DNA of 64,000 nucleotides, taken from assembly GCA_030762175.1 (NCBI GenBank), contig CM060834.1:25990501-26054500 (forward strand), given 5' to 3'. Origin of the DNA: Metallyticus violacea (lineage: Eukaryota; Arthropoda; Insecta; Mantodea; Metallyticidae). Each line of letters opens with the position of its first letter. Positions within the stretch are counted from its first letter, which is position 1. A program made the position numbers and the translations under genes. The notes below the pieces were generated by a model that saw nothing but the letters and a program-made list of their open reading frames with translations, did no database searches and was not told the origin of the DNA. Positions 10,740 through 21,514 of this stretch are shown in pieces.

Positions 10740-12090
10740 GTACACAATGATAGTCAATATCTCTAACAGTGATTACACTCTATTGTTACTGATTTTTTTG
10801 GAAACATGAATTCATTGTATTTTGTATCTAAATGAAGTTATTATATAGCGCAAACAGTTATGCTACAGAACAGAAAAGAGTGGTGTAATATCATTCCAAC
10901 TATTTACAACTCATCGAAACAAGTGGGAATCAAAGATTCAAAGAATAGAATGATAAAAAATGCTAAATAGAAAAAAAAAAAAAAAAATAAGCGAATTTGT
11001 TGAGTTTGAATACTGGATTAAAAATTCAATTGGGAGAACGAAACAATTAATTGTTCTTCACATCGGAAGTGATAATGGATTTATTGAAGGGGCTGATATT
11101 TTAATTTAAAAACGAGAGACTGTCACGCAGAGATGAACGGTGAAGGCAGTATAAAGTCATAATGAAATTATTACAGTCTAACACTCTTACTGTAACAGAC
11201 AATGCTCGCGACATAATATAATGACTGAAAATAACAAAAACTGATCTTGATGAAGGAATGGGCTAAAGCAGAACTGCACTAGTCGTTCATGTGTAAGAAA
11301 ATTTTGGCTTGAAGATTGCAGAGCCCGTTTTCCTTAAAAAAAAGAAAAAGAATAAGATAGTTTTGCGTTCCTACCATTAATAGGTTGATGTTAAACAAAC
11401 CGTGTCGTCCTTACATTCAGGTTTGCATATCTTTAAGAATCATTAAGGAACTTGAGCACTACCAGCTGTGACAGTGCGGTAAACTATTGCAGCATAGAGT
11501 CGTATTGCCACAAATAAATGGAAGTAAATGGATATCTATCTCCACTATTTTCTCTCAGTTATCAAATGACAAGCAAAATCAGAGTTAATCCTGCAATTTT
11601 TACTTCTCTGTAAAATGTCTGGTCAAATAACGTATGACTCACAAAAAGACTAAAAGACATCTGTGAACAACATAGCAAACAATAAATATACTACCACTAC
11701 CACTACCACTACCACTACCACTATTCACACACACACACACACATATGCATATTTCAAGAAACATGTTATTTTCCCAACTCTTTAAAATACTTATTACATA
11801 AAACACTATGATGTTCACTCCTTGGGAATATTTTAAATGCGTACCTTTTAATTTATGAATGGAGAATCACGAAACATGCAGCCTATATAGATTTGGAAAA
11901 GAAGCAAAAATCTAAATATAGTGAATTGGCAAAAACTGCCCACGGGGGAATAAACAGGCATATTTAGCACCCTTAAGAACCGAGAGAAGAGAGCGAAGAT
12001 ATTTACATGCAGGGGATATATATCGCAAAAACCTTAATCAGGGTACGCAAAACTCGGGAAGAATCATGGACCAGATTTACAAGATTGTTT
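10740..12090. other. no gene; simple repeats only
   Basis: AT-rich sequence without coding motifs. It holds an A tract near 10970-10987 and the compound microsatellite at 11688-11745. Confidence 0.55.
11688..11745. repeat. (CTACCA)n followed by (CA)n
   Basis: About five perfect CTACCA units run into CTATT, then about eight CA units. A compound microsatellite, likely length-polymorphic. Confidence 0.9.
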
Positions 12091-12094
12091 TGTT

Positions 12095-12364
12095 AATTTG
12101 TTTCATTTACGGGCGCTTTTTTTAACATCTCAGGTCATCAGCGTGAAACGGCTGAAAAAGTTTGCTCAGAGGCCTCTTGTTTCAGGCTTGAGGTTCCTTT
12201 GCGTGCCGTAATTTATGACATGGACCCACTGCTGTACAGTTCCCTTCCGCAGAAAGCTATACTTACAATCTTTACGCCCAAAAAATCATCGACCCTGGCC
12301 GGGATTGAACCCGAGATATTGAGTTTTCGAGCAAGTATGGTTACCACCAGACCATTAAAACCGA

Positions 12365-12366
<2 letters not shown>
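12095..12366 (-). mobile_element. SINE-A copy with internal deletion
   Basis: Minus-strand SINE-A from TTTACGGGCGCTTTTTTTAA to AAACCGACG. It lacks the block CCCATTCAATTCAGGGCG between CAGCG and TGAAACGG, which other copies have. The B box is GGGATTGAACCCG. The head end runs straight into a (TA)n tract. Confidence 0.9.

Positions 12367-12401
<35 letters not shown>
12367..12401. repeat. (TA)n microsatellite
   Basis: About 17 AT units directly at the head end of the SINE-A copy. Confidence 0.95.
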
Positions 12402-12403
<2 letters not shown>

Positions 12404-12604
12404 ATTAATGCCAGACAATATTAATGGTAGATAATGGGTGGATTTTAAGGTCATGAAATACTTAGCAGTAGAATAAAGAGATGTAACAAGAAAGATAATA
12501 AAAAAAGAAAAATGTCATAATAAAGAATTTTAAAGAACAATGGTTTAATGAAGAATTAAATCAGGAGCACTTAATAATCTGACGCATTATTAAATTGGTT
12601 TAAT

Positions 12605-12628
12605 ATATGTGTGTGTGTCTGTCTGTAC

Positions 12629-12666
<38 letters not shown>
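12605..12666. repeat. (TG)n then (TA)n microsatellite
   Basis: GTGTGTGTGT, then TCTGTCTGTACATATG, then about 17 TA units at 12633-12666. Confidence 0.9.
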
Positions 12667-12668
<2 letters not shown>

Positions 12669-12834
12669 AAGATGACATCCCCAGATTAACCCAATTAATG
12701 CTCTATTTGAATGTATTATTATACGTGGAATGATAAGTAATAAGTAATCATCCAAAACAATGAAAGGTATATGCAAATGTCTGTTTTAAAATTGCACCAG
12801 TAAATTAGAGAATACATACTACCTTAAACATTTA

Positions 12835-13395
12835 ATATGAAACAACTGCCATGACATTTAAAACACGAGATCTGATTAGATCCCAAATAGTTTTAGGGTC
12901 ATGTAGTATTAGAACAGAAATCACATTTTGAACATTTAGGCTGTGGTATAACACTTATTAATGATAAGACGTTTTAAATAAATTATATGAAATGCAAGCA
13001 ATATGTGGTTGTATAAAACGAATTTTAAAAAATAAAACCAGTTAACATTTCAGAACGTTATGATTTTACCGTATATTCTTTGTGGGAGTGAAACATGGGC
13101 TCACCGTAAAAATGATATCAGAGATTAAGTTCTTGCCAAGAATTAAAGTCTGCACTAGAAGATGTCTATGTATTAGAGAGAGTTTAACAATATAGAATTA
13201 GAAAACAAGAATTTCGAAACATAACTGGAAGTATCACATAAACAGTTTACCTAAACTATTACTCAATTATAACTCATCTGAAATTCGAAACCTGAAGGGA
13301 CCAGAAAACGTTAGACTCAAGAATCTGGAATAGGCGAATAGCCTATGTAGTAATGGAAGATGATGATATCTCCTTGGAAAAGTTTTTGCAATGTT
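12835..13395 (+). mobile_element. LINE relic, C-terminal part after the reverse transcriptase
   Basis: Plus-strand blocks typical of the region downstream of the palm domain in arthropod non-LTR retrotransposons. In order, with frame changes: MTFKTRDLIRS, FEHLGCG, ending in a YLG-like turn; KLYEMQAICGCIKRILKNKT; then a block like LP-x-LLYGSETW, seen as ILPYILCGSETWAHRKND at 13058-13110. The end, with EDDDI near 13357, resembles the acidic C-terminal tail of the same group. The catalytic part is absent, as expected for a 5'-truncated insertion. Many stops are present. It resembles the fragments at 45385 and 62870. Confidence 0.75.
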
Positions 13396-13399
13396 ATTT

Positions 13400-14040
13400 A
13401 TTGCTGTTGAAATACAAACCTGCCAATAATTTGTTTAAGTAACAATTATACAATCACAGAACATTAGTGAAAGTGAACATTAATCTGGAAGAAGTTACTT
13501 CAACAGAAAGCGAGGCTTACAAGACAGCATGAGTTATGCTATTGATATCAATCCGTAGTCTACACGCTGCAAAGCACGACACTGTTTTCGCGGAGTAATA
13601 CATTCCGGTTTGTTTATGTTCGCGTCATACTTTCACTGGAAGGACTATAGATCTTCAGTACAGTGGACTTGTGATTATGAAAAATGGGTTGTTTATGCGG
13701 AAACCTGCAGCGTAGAATGGCGCACATTTACTCCATACCCTAGCGGCACCAGTCAAGCTGAACTCTATGTGGTTAACTTAAGACGAAATGTGTTTTATAT
13801 ATTTAGTTATTATTAACAAATTTTACACAGTTCAAAACCAATTACGGAGAAGCAATTCTTAAAATAGCAAGCACTATAATCAGTTGTCTTATACAGTGTG
13901 ATTATTTGAGCTATGAGCAGGCAAAGAGCGGCTGCCTGCTACACCTGGGTCGCTGAAACTTTGCATTTGACAATTACATATTTTGTTAGCAATCATACAG
14001 GTTAACAAATGAGGAATGCTACCCGTTGTACCTTGCAAAG
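13400..14040. other. no recognisable feature
   Basis: A 68-codon frame at 13610-13816 has no recognisable motif. The rest is AT-rich and featureless. Confidence 0.5.
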
Positions 14041-14044
14041 TAGC

Positions 14045-14118
14045 ATTATCACTTGACGTTAAACACAGCACCATCCTTGGGCGAGGTCACGCCTCATTTC
14101 AAGAACAGCAGCGGAGGA
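14045..14118 (+). repeat. Unnamed repeat copy 2, left arm of an inverted pair
   Basis: ACTTGACGTTAAACACAGCA, GGGCGAGGTCACGCC and CAGCAGCGGAGGA match in order the reverse complement of 14409-14483. The last blocks also match 5145-5232. The likeness to copy 1 continues past the arm to ACTTCAACAAATATACAG near 14180. Confidence 0.8.
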
Positions 14119-14408
14119 TAGCGGAGTAAACCGAGAGAATCATTGCACCTATGCGAAGAAGTCGAGTGGGACTTCAACAAATATACAGACTGATGTAACA
14201 CACAGAAACAAGCAATAAATGCCAAAAATATCTTTGTAGGAAGGTGTTAGTAACCGTTAGTCACACGAAAGCAAATGGGAAACTGTAATGAAATGATAAT
14301 TAAAGGGGAAAAGGCATGCACTATTAACAATATGAAGTCATTCATATCTCCAAACTAACACTAAGGAAGCGAAGTTTCAGTGCCGTTCACGAAGCAGGCG
14401 TTCAATTT

Positions 14409-14483
14409 TCTCCGCTACCGCTGGTGAAAGAAGGCGTGACCTCGCCCCCGAATGATGCTGTGTTTAATGTCAAGTGTATTATC
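14409..14483 (-). repeat. Unnamed repeat copy 3, right arm of an inverted pair
   Basis: Reverse complement of 14045-14118 at about 80 percent by eye, with about 290 bp between the arms. The spacer holds no coding motif. It could be a foldback/MITE-like element, or two insertions in opposite orientation. Confidence 0.8.
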
Positions 14484-14489
14484 GGTAAG

Positions 14490-15625
14490 ACAGTTGTGAC
14501 GTAAAAGCTGCTGTTGCGGGCTTTTCGTATTGTTTGTGCTGCTGTTTTCTATCACTTGTTTGAATTGAGTTATATTTATTTATTGAAATGGTCCATTTGT
14601 AGTAGTTAGAAAATGTCCCAAAGAGGCTATTTGCACGGTGAATCACGAAATGTTACCTAATCCTTTGCGTCGAGGCGTTGCACCTATTAAAGATGGCACA
14701 TCTCGTAACGGCTCTAAGATTTTTCCTACTTAAAATCTTAATTAAAATATTTACACAGTAGATCTCTCAGTGTCGACAGTTTGTACTTTATTATGCTTAC
14801 ATTACTATACAGAATCTAATTGCGATTATGAATAATCCTGGGGTGGAGTAATTCGTTAATGCGTTACCTTGATATACGTTTAACAGGCGATATTGAAAAG
14901 TCTTATTATTCACTTTATTTATTTACTTACATTTAAGAAAAAATTTCATGGCAAAATCAAGAGATTTATGTAGACAAAAACTTCAAGATTTCTCCATTCC
15001 ACTCGGACACATCGTAAAAGAATGTCTAAAACGTTAAACACTTTGTAAAAGTTCGTAAATCGTTTAGGAAATGCCATGTTGATATTTATGATGCTAAAAG
15101 ACCCGGGATATCTGGGGGAAAAAAGTCCACAAAAGGAAAAGAAAGGCTGATAAATTGGATTAAAGGCTCTGCTGACGTCCACACAAAACAGTTACGAGCA
15201 AGAAAATACTAAATATAACAAACTATGGTGCAAAATGCCACAGAGCAGTTTAAAAGCTGAGATACAATAGAAACCCTGTGGGGGGGGGGGGTTTAGAAAG
15301 GGTGCCTAGTTAATTCTCCCGGCTGCAATTTTATTGAACTTTATGATTAAATACCGGGTTTCAGGCATTAAACAGATAGACAAAGACAGAAAAAATCACT
15401 TAAATATTTCATATAAGTAAAATAAAACACTATTACTGGTAATTAATAATTATTTAAAGCGCAATGAACATTACGCTTGAAAAAAATAATTGTTGTTTTA
15501 AATTATCGGTCATCTGAAGTTAACAACAAAATTAACTGTAAAGAAACATTTCAAAATAACTAGACTCACATTTTTAAAATTAAATTCTTTATTTGCCAGA
15601 ACTATTATAATAAAGGGTGACAATA
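14490..15625. other. no recognisable feature
   Basis: AT-rich. A run of ten G at 15281-15290 is unusual in this base composition. A 78-codon minus-strand frame at 14946-15182 shows no family motif. Confidence 0.5.
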
Positions 15626-15629
15626 GTCC

Positions 15630-15870
15630 AGTACATAACAATTAAAATCTAATAATAATATTAGAGTAAAAAAATCAAGATTATAAATGAACCACCATTT
15701 CAAAACAGCCTTAAATATACACAGTGGAGATCACGAGGTAATCTGTTGAACATATCAAAAGTCATATTAAAAAAGTAAATTTTAGTTTTATTTAATCTGA
15801 CATCAGGCCTTAATATAAAGTGATTGTTTCTAGTAGTATATGTACGGTTGTCGAATTAACACTATAATTG
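15630..15870 (-). mobile_element. LINE relic, extreme C-terminal tail
   Basis: The minus strand reads RTYTTRNNHFILRPDVRLNK, then FFNMTFDMFNRLPRDLH. This resembles the tail that ends many Jockey/CR1-like LINE ORF2 proteins: an S-Y-x-TRN motif, then a W/F-N-x-LP motif. The frame is largely intact but ends abruptly. The relic stops a few bases short of the hAT element at 15889, which probably inserted into it or next to it. Confidence 0.6.
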
Positions 15871-15888
15871 ATGCAGATTAGTTTAGAC

Positions 15889-16986
15889 CATGGTTTCTCA
15901 ACCTTTTCTAGTGACGTGCCTACATTCAACGCAGGATATTAGATGAACCAGTAAGCCAATATTAAGGGATGGGTGCTTTTGCTGTACAAGGGTCAAAATA
16001 AGTATTTCTCTTAATATTAACAACACTGGTGATTTATTTAGCTATTTCTTGTATGTAGTATTTACAATTAGATATTTATTGGAGAAAATTTCTTAAATTA
16101 TTCTTATTCAATGGATTGTTCTGTGAAACGTCTAAAAATTAATTTTGTTAAGGTTAAAATTCAGTGACCGCATACATAAAAACTTGGAAAAACACATTCT
16201 GGTCCTCCGGTACTCAGACTAACCAGTAAAATAATCTTCTTCTTCTTCTTCTTGTTCTTCTTCTTCTTCTTCTTCTCCTCCTTCTTCTCCTTCCTCTTCC
16301 TCTTGCTCTTGCTCTCGCTCTTGCTCTTGCCAGTCAGAAGTCTGTTAAATCTATCTTGTTGATCATTTGCCTGATACTTCCGTTCACATGATAGCTCCGT
16401 CAATTCGTCTTTCTAGGAAGGCGTTAAGGTTTCAGGTAAGGTTCAGCAATAGAAAACGGGCATCTGTTCCAAAGTTCTGAATCCAGGTTTTCAGGAAGTA
16501 TACATTGAAATCTGAGATGAGATTCTCAAGGTGCTCCTTAATATTCACTGCAGGTTCACAATGAAGAGGAATTTTATTTTCGCTTACGAAACTATCCAAC
16601 ATTGGAAAGAAAGCTGTGTTTCTAATATTGATTTATGTTATCATGATGCTTAGTTTTTTATTAAGAGCCACGACTCCACTACTTTCTTCAACTGTAAATG
16701 CATCTCGCAGTTAAACAAACCACAAAACGCATCCCATTGTTGTTTGACAAATAATATATTTGAGCTGCGCTGTCATTGTCGTGGGATTAAAACTGAACTT
16801 CTGTATTATTTTTGTACAATATTACACAAAAATATTTATGATAATGTAGAATATATTGTTTCCGTTTACTTATAGTAGATATGTCAAATATTTGTTGTTT
16901 GTAAAAAAATATTAATTTATCTATTTGCTAAAATGCTTACATACCACTGGACAGTAGCTCGCGTACTATAGGTTGACAACTTCTTA
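15889..16986 (-). mobile_element. hAT transposon relic
   Basis: Left end CATGGTTTCTCAACCTTTT resembles the CAG-GGTTCTCAACC end of one hAT group. The right end, complemented, reads TAAGAAGTTGTCAACC. The flanks GTTTAGAC (15881-15888) and ACTTAGAC (16987-16994) agree at 6 of 8 bases, matching the 8-bp duplication of hAT elements. Inside, the minus strand from about 16705 encodes DAFTVEESSGVVALN. It continues with FFPMLDSFVSENKIPLHCEP and IKEHLENLISDF, as in hAT transposases of the ZBED5/FAM200 type. It then gives LTELSC-x-RKYQANDQQ. The C-terminal dimerisation part is lost. A TTC tract has expanded within the coding part. Dead element. Confidence 0.75.
16231..16332. repeat. (TTC)n-type polypyrimidine tract
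   Basis: About 100 bp almost free of purines on the plus strand: TTC units, then TCC and TTGCTC variants. It lies within the hAT relic, where the minus strand would read Lys/Glu/Ser. The composition and partial mirror symmetry could allow triplex (H-DNA) formation. Confidence 0.9.
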
Positions 16987-16989
16987 ACT

Positions 16990-18285
16990 TAGACCATGAC
17001 TATGCAATTAAAATGTACTGGTTAATGACAGATAAAATTCTTAATACAATAAAAAGGGGAGAACGACAATGCGAATGAGAAGGATTTTAATGTGGATAAC
17101 TTTTTTCTGTAATAGTAAAAGTTTCACTGACTTTGGATCTGTTTCCCCAAATGTGCTAACGATAAGATAAAACATAATGTAATAAAGCATAATAGAAGCT
17201 CACGACATAGATCCTTAATTGGCTTAGTAAGTAAATGACAGGAGAAATCTTTACACAAACTGAGTTAATATATTGTCCCAAATTGGCTTGGAATACCAGT
17301 AATCTAGCATAATGGGAGTTATACCAAAATTGCATTAAAGTCAAAACAATTAAGTTTTGTCATTATTCATCTTAAAATCGTTAGCATCATTTAATTTTGT
17401 TTATCAGTTGTTGTACATGGCTATAAAAACGATTTTTTAGATTATAAATTCTGACATTTTGTCACCTGTGTGGTGGTATAATGGGACGCCGCCGTCGTCC
17501 ATGCTGCCGACGTAGACGTAGAAATGACTAACACTGTTACAATATGCTTTTTTTTTTTTTTTTTGGGTGCTTCTGGGCAAAAAGAATGTGATTTTAAGAT
17601 AGCAAAATCACCATGGATAGAAATCTACGGAGTTTATTAATGTTTTTTATTACCACAACAGTACACTTTTTTTTTAATTACGATATGCTCTGAGGATGTA
17701 ATTATATGAAGACTGAAATGAGACAGACGTGTTATAATTTATGTTTCTCTCCCGAAAACTGTATAGGGTTCTTAATTCCCACTCGTAACTCTTATCACTT
17801 TACCACAAAAAAGTTTATAATTTCTTCCACGAAATGTTAATTGCTCTTTGTGAAATGTTAAAATGCTGTTTCTTTACATTGAGTAAAAAACCGCGACTTC
17901 TCTCAACTGAATCCAATGTGTAACTAACTAATTTTAAGATGAAAACACTCACTCACTACTATAGTATTGTAAAAGTTGCAATGCATTTTCAATATACGTA
18001 CACTAAGCGAATGAAATTCACTCATTTCTATTCATTTGCAATAAAGCTGTCTGTCTCGTGTTTCATTCTTGGTACACGTTATGAATGTTGTTACGCTTGC
18101 CATTGGTTGATTCACTTAATATTACAATTTTCTTATCTGTAGTTTTAATCTTTTCATATTCTTGGCTATGTATGTCTTCTTTTGAATCGTTATACTTTTA
18201 TATTATAAATATTGTCATAAAGACCACCAAACAAACATTCACACATACATTAACACAGCCCTTATCTGGTATGTGAAATCTATAC
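16990..18285. other. no gene with support; one tiny Arg-rich ORF
   Basis: AT-rich, with T tracts at 17549-17564 and near 17668. The only distinct item is the GC-rich mini-ORF at 17481-17531. Confidence 0.5.
17481..17531 (+). CDS. Speculative 16-residue Arg/Cys mini-ORF
   Basis: An ATG opens MGRRRRPCCRRRRRND and stops at TAA. Nine of 16 residues are Arg and two are adjacent Cys, a make-up like that of protamines. The 50 bp are GC-rich in a strongly AT-rich surround. A TATAAAA at 17422-17428 would put a start site near 17452, about 30 bp before the ATG. Against it: the size is far below known protamines, the other frame is also open, and CGC/CGT/GAC runs can come from a decayed trinucleotide repeat. 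I see no clear polyadenylation signal. Confidence 0.15.
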   Translation: MGRRRRPCCRRRRRND

Positions 18286-18289
18286 AAAT

Positions 18290-19000
18290 GAGCTTACTAA
18301 ATTTATACGATTAAAAACATATTAGCAAAGAACATTTGATATTTTAATTGAAAATTAAAGCCAATGCCAAACATTAAAACATGTGCAAATTAACTATTAA
18401 ATTTATATGATTAAAAACATATTATCTATGAACGTTTGGAGCTTTAAACCGAATATTATGGCATTTATCTTACTAATAATATACGCAAATAGATTTCTTA
18501 AATTAACTTAACTAAGACTAATTGGTTTGTGAATAGGATATGTTTTATTTAAATGTTATGTAAAATATTATTTTGTTTTTAAATTATATAATTTAAGTAT
18601 TTTTGTTTTGGTTCTATGTGATTTATGCCTTTAATTTTTACAAAAGCGGTAAGAAGAACAAGAGGGACTGATTAGTCTAAAAACATATGCAAATGATTTT
18701 ATTTAATCAATATAATTAAAACATGTCAATGAATACTTTGAGTTTCAAGTTAAATATTATAGTCTTTGTCTTACGTAATAACATACGTAAACGCACTTCT
18801 TAAATTAACACAACTAAATAGCTATTACTATTAAATGCTTTGTATTGAGCATTATAGCCTTTACGTAATATAAAAACATGTGAAAATGAACTTATTTAAA
18901 ATAATATTGTTAAGCAATGCTATTAATGAGTGTTTAGGGCCTTAAGTCGGATATTTTCCGTTTCATACTCAATGTTTTCAGAACATTTACTATATAAGTG
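18290..19000 (+). repeat. Degenerate AT-rich direct repeats
   Basis: Similar modules recur. AAAACATGTGCAAAT at 18376 is followed by AAAACATATGCAAAT at 18680 and AAAACATGTGAAAAT at 18873, each leading into a block like GAACTTATTTAA. CCGAATATTATGGCATTTAT near 18450 pairs with AAATATTATAGTCTTTGTC near 18750. TTCTTAAATTAAC recurs near 18496 and 18798. The distances (about 300 and 190) are irregular, so it is an old tandem array with indels. Confidence 0.65.
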
Positions 19001-19004
19001 ACTT

Positions 19005-20600
19005 TTCTACTCAACATGTTTTATTAAGAATATTTGGACAGTGAAAATGAGTTTTTGTAGGAAACAATTGTCTTTCATCTATGTGCAAATAATTTTGTAA
19101 CACTGGGGATAGCGCGATATTAGAAGACCTAATATTTAAGAAATGGACTGAAGGCGAGAGACCGATAGATTGAACTCTAATACTTGAAATGACGATGATA
19201 ATGATGATATAACTTGTTTTTATTGTCTATATATGAAGAATTCGTTCATGAAGATATGACATAGTACTTGAAACTTTCTATGTAAGGCACCATCGACATC
19301 GGCAAGAGGCAGAAAATTCCTGGAAATTTATGCTGTGTGAAATATCGCTGTTAGAGCCTTTGTCTCTGACTTTCCTATTCCACTATACATACATGGTCCA
19401 TTATTCTTTTTTAACTGCTTTCTTTCTCCTTTACGGCTGCAGGTGGACCAAGTTGTCAGCTAACTCTGGATTAGAGTATTCTATTTTATTGATTAATGTT
19501 GCTTTTGGATCTGCTTCAGTGTTCGGCCTTTTGTGGATTAGGTCATGGAATATCCAACGTTAGGCTTTAACCAAATGCTTATCTATTAGATACATTGTAT
19601 AAAGCGCAGTTAAACTGCGACCCATGTACTTTGGGAGGCGCGCATGTAGAGTGATTCTGCTTGAGACATTACATGCAAATATATTGTGTTGTCAAAACAA
19701 GCAATAAATTGTATCTAAATCAATAGCTGTATCTTCTTTCACCAAATACATAAATGAATATTTTTATTTCTACCACAGCATTATTTGCAATGTGAAGCGC
19801 ACTCCCAAATTTTACTATAAAAAGAAAGAAAAACACTAAAAGCAAGAGCTGCGTAAACTAAGCGAATTTCCCAGCTACTAGAGTAATTTTAAAAAAAGAA
19901 TATAAAATCGAAATTATGGCTTTATTAATTAATGAAATTAAATAAGTTGTGGCATTACTGTGTAGTATTAGAACAAAATTAGTATTCTTACAATCTTTAA
20001 GTATTACAAAAGAGAAACCACATTTTTAGAATTATCAATAATATTATTGAGATTAAACCACTAAAGCTAATGGTATAGTATTAATTAAACGAAATATATG
20101 ACCAGTGACACACAAAACGATACTGTGTGAGTATTTTTAAACATTTTTAAATATAACTATATTCAAGAACTGAGCCCTTGATATCATCTTTACATTCACT
20201 AAAATAGAGAAGAATAACAGAAAGTTTCGAGTTATATTGCGTATTTAAGATTATGCTGTTCACATGTTTCAATAAAACAAAAACATGTTGCTGTTCAGAA
20301 ACAATCACAATACACTAAGCAAATATATACAATCAACAATAAAAAGTCGAAAGTTTCATCCATTTCATTGGCTTTGAAATTTAATTTAAATGTTATTGGA
20401 GTAAAAACATGTAACGCAAAAGTTTTCTGAAGGTTGTTAGCGCTCTTACATACAAATATAATTCTCAAACACATATTAAATTAATATATCACATTTGCTA
20501 TCTTTACGACGATGCTTTTTTTAAATATAAAACATATGCACCGCTATAAATACATTTTGTATGTTGAATTAATTCGCCCTTTTATTTTAAAAGCCTATAG
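19005..20600. other. no recognisable feature
   Basis: AT-rich. A 77-codon frame at 19330-19563 is hydrophobic but matches no family I know. No inverted ends or SINE heads seen. Confidence 0.5.
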
Positions 20601-20604
20601 AGAA

Positions 20605-21510
20605 AATAAAACGCCATGAGCGCTTTTGAAATTTTGTTTTTCAAATCAAATATACCCCCTACTCCTAATGCACCGATTCTCCTGATTTTCAGGAACTATT
20701 TTTCCTATTTTATTTAAATGACAAATATGGAGTTTCGTTTCGAAAAAGCAAATACTGGTGCCTCTAGAGCGATTTCTAAGTTTTGGTTTACAGACAAAAC
20801 CCCAATTCTAATAATCTGATTTCACTGATTTTCAGAAACTATTTTTTTTTTATTTGATTTAAATGGTATATGCTGAGTTTTGTTCCGGAAAACAAATATT
20901 GATGGCATTAGAGCAATTTTTAAACTTTGGGTTTCAGGTAAATTTCCGCTGCTAATAGCCCGATTTCCCTGATTTTCAGAAACTATATATTTTTTATTTT
21001 ATTAACTGGTATACAAGGATTATCGTTGCGAAAAAAGACATTAATGCCACTAGATCGGTTTTAAAATTTTGGGTTTAAGGTTACCTTAAACCCAAAATTT
21101 AAACTACTCAAAACTACTCTCCTAATTGTTCGATTTTACTGATTTTCGGAAACTCTTTTTCTTATTTTGTTTCGATGGCATACACTGAGTTTCTTTAAAC
21201 ATTTAAAATTTGGGTGCTAGAGCGATGTTTAAATTTCGCTTAAACGCCCACTCGTTTTTCAGGTAAACTCAGGCGCACACAAGCCTGAATGACCTGATTT
21301 TCGAAAACTACATTTATCAATTTATTTTAAAGAAATATACTGAGTTACGTTGAGAAAAGCAAAAATTGCGGCCTCTAGGGTTATTTTCCAATTTTTTAAA
21401 AAATTGCTTTAGGTTAACCTCCAACCTCAACGATCTCGATGAATCATTTGTTAAATTTATGCCGAGTTTTGTTGAGAAGAAACAAAAATTGCGACAACTA
21501 GAACGTTAAG
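20605..21510 (+). repeat. Tandem array, about 143-bp unit, about six units
   Basis: The block CTGATTTTC with variants of CAGAAACTATTTTT after it recurs at 20682, 20825, 20969, 21139 and 21294. A worn version lies near 21436. Spacings are 143, 144, 170, 155 and about 142. Each unit continues with TATTTTATTTAAATGGTATA, then TGAGTTTCGTTGCGAAAA-like, then GCCACTAGAGCGATTTTTAA-like, then TTTTGGGTTTCAGGTAAA-like. A partial unit starts near 20605. The long 170-bp unit contains an extra 27-bp piece that forms the hairpin at 21064-21100. Non-coding, probably an old satellite or minisatellite. Confidence 0.85.
21064..21100. repeat. 17-bp hairpin inside the tandem array
   Basis: AAATTTTGGGTTTAAGG, spacer TTA, then its exact reverse complement. 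Pairing extends to 20 bp with one mismatch. It explains the excess length of this unit. Confidence 0.95.
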
Positions 21511-21514
21511 ACAT

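Noticed and set aside
10441..10750. Opposed frames of about 90 codons at 10.5 kb
   Set aside because: They are translations of a SINE-B copy and its 43-T run.
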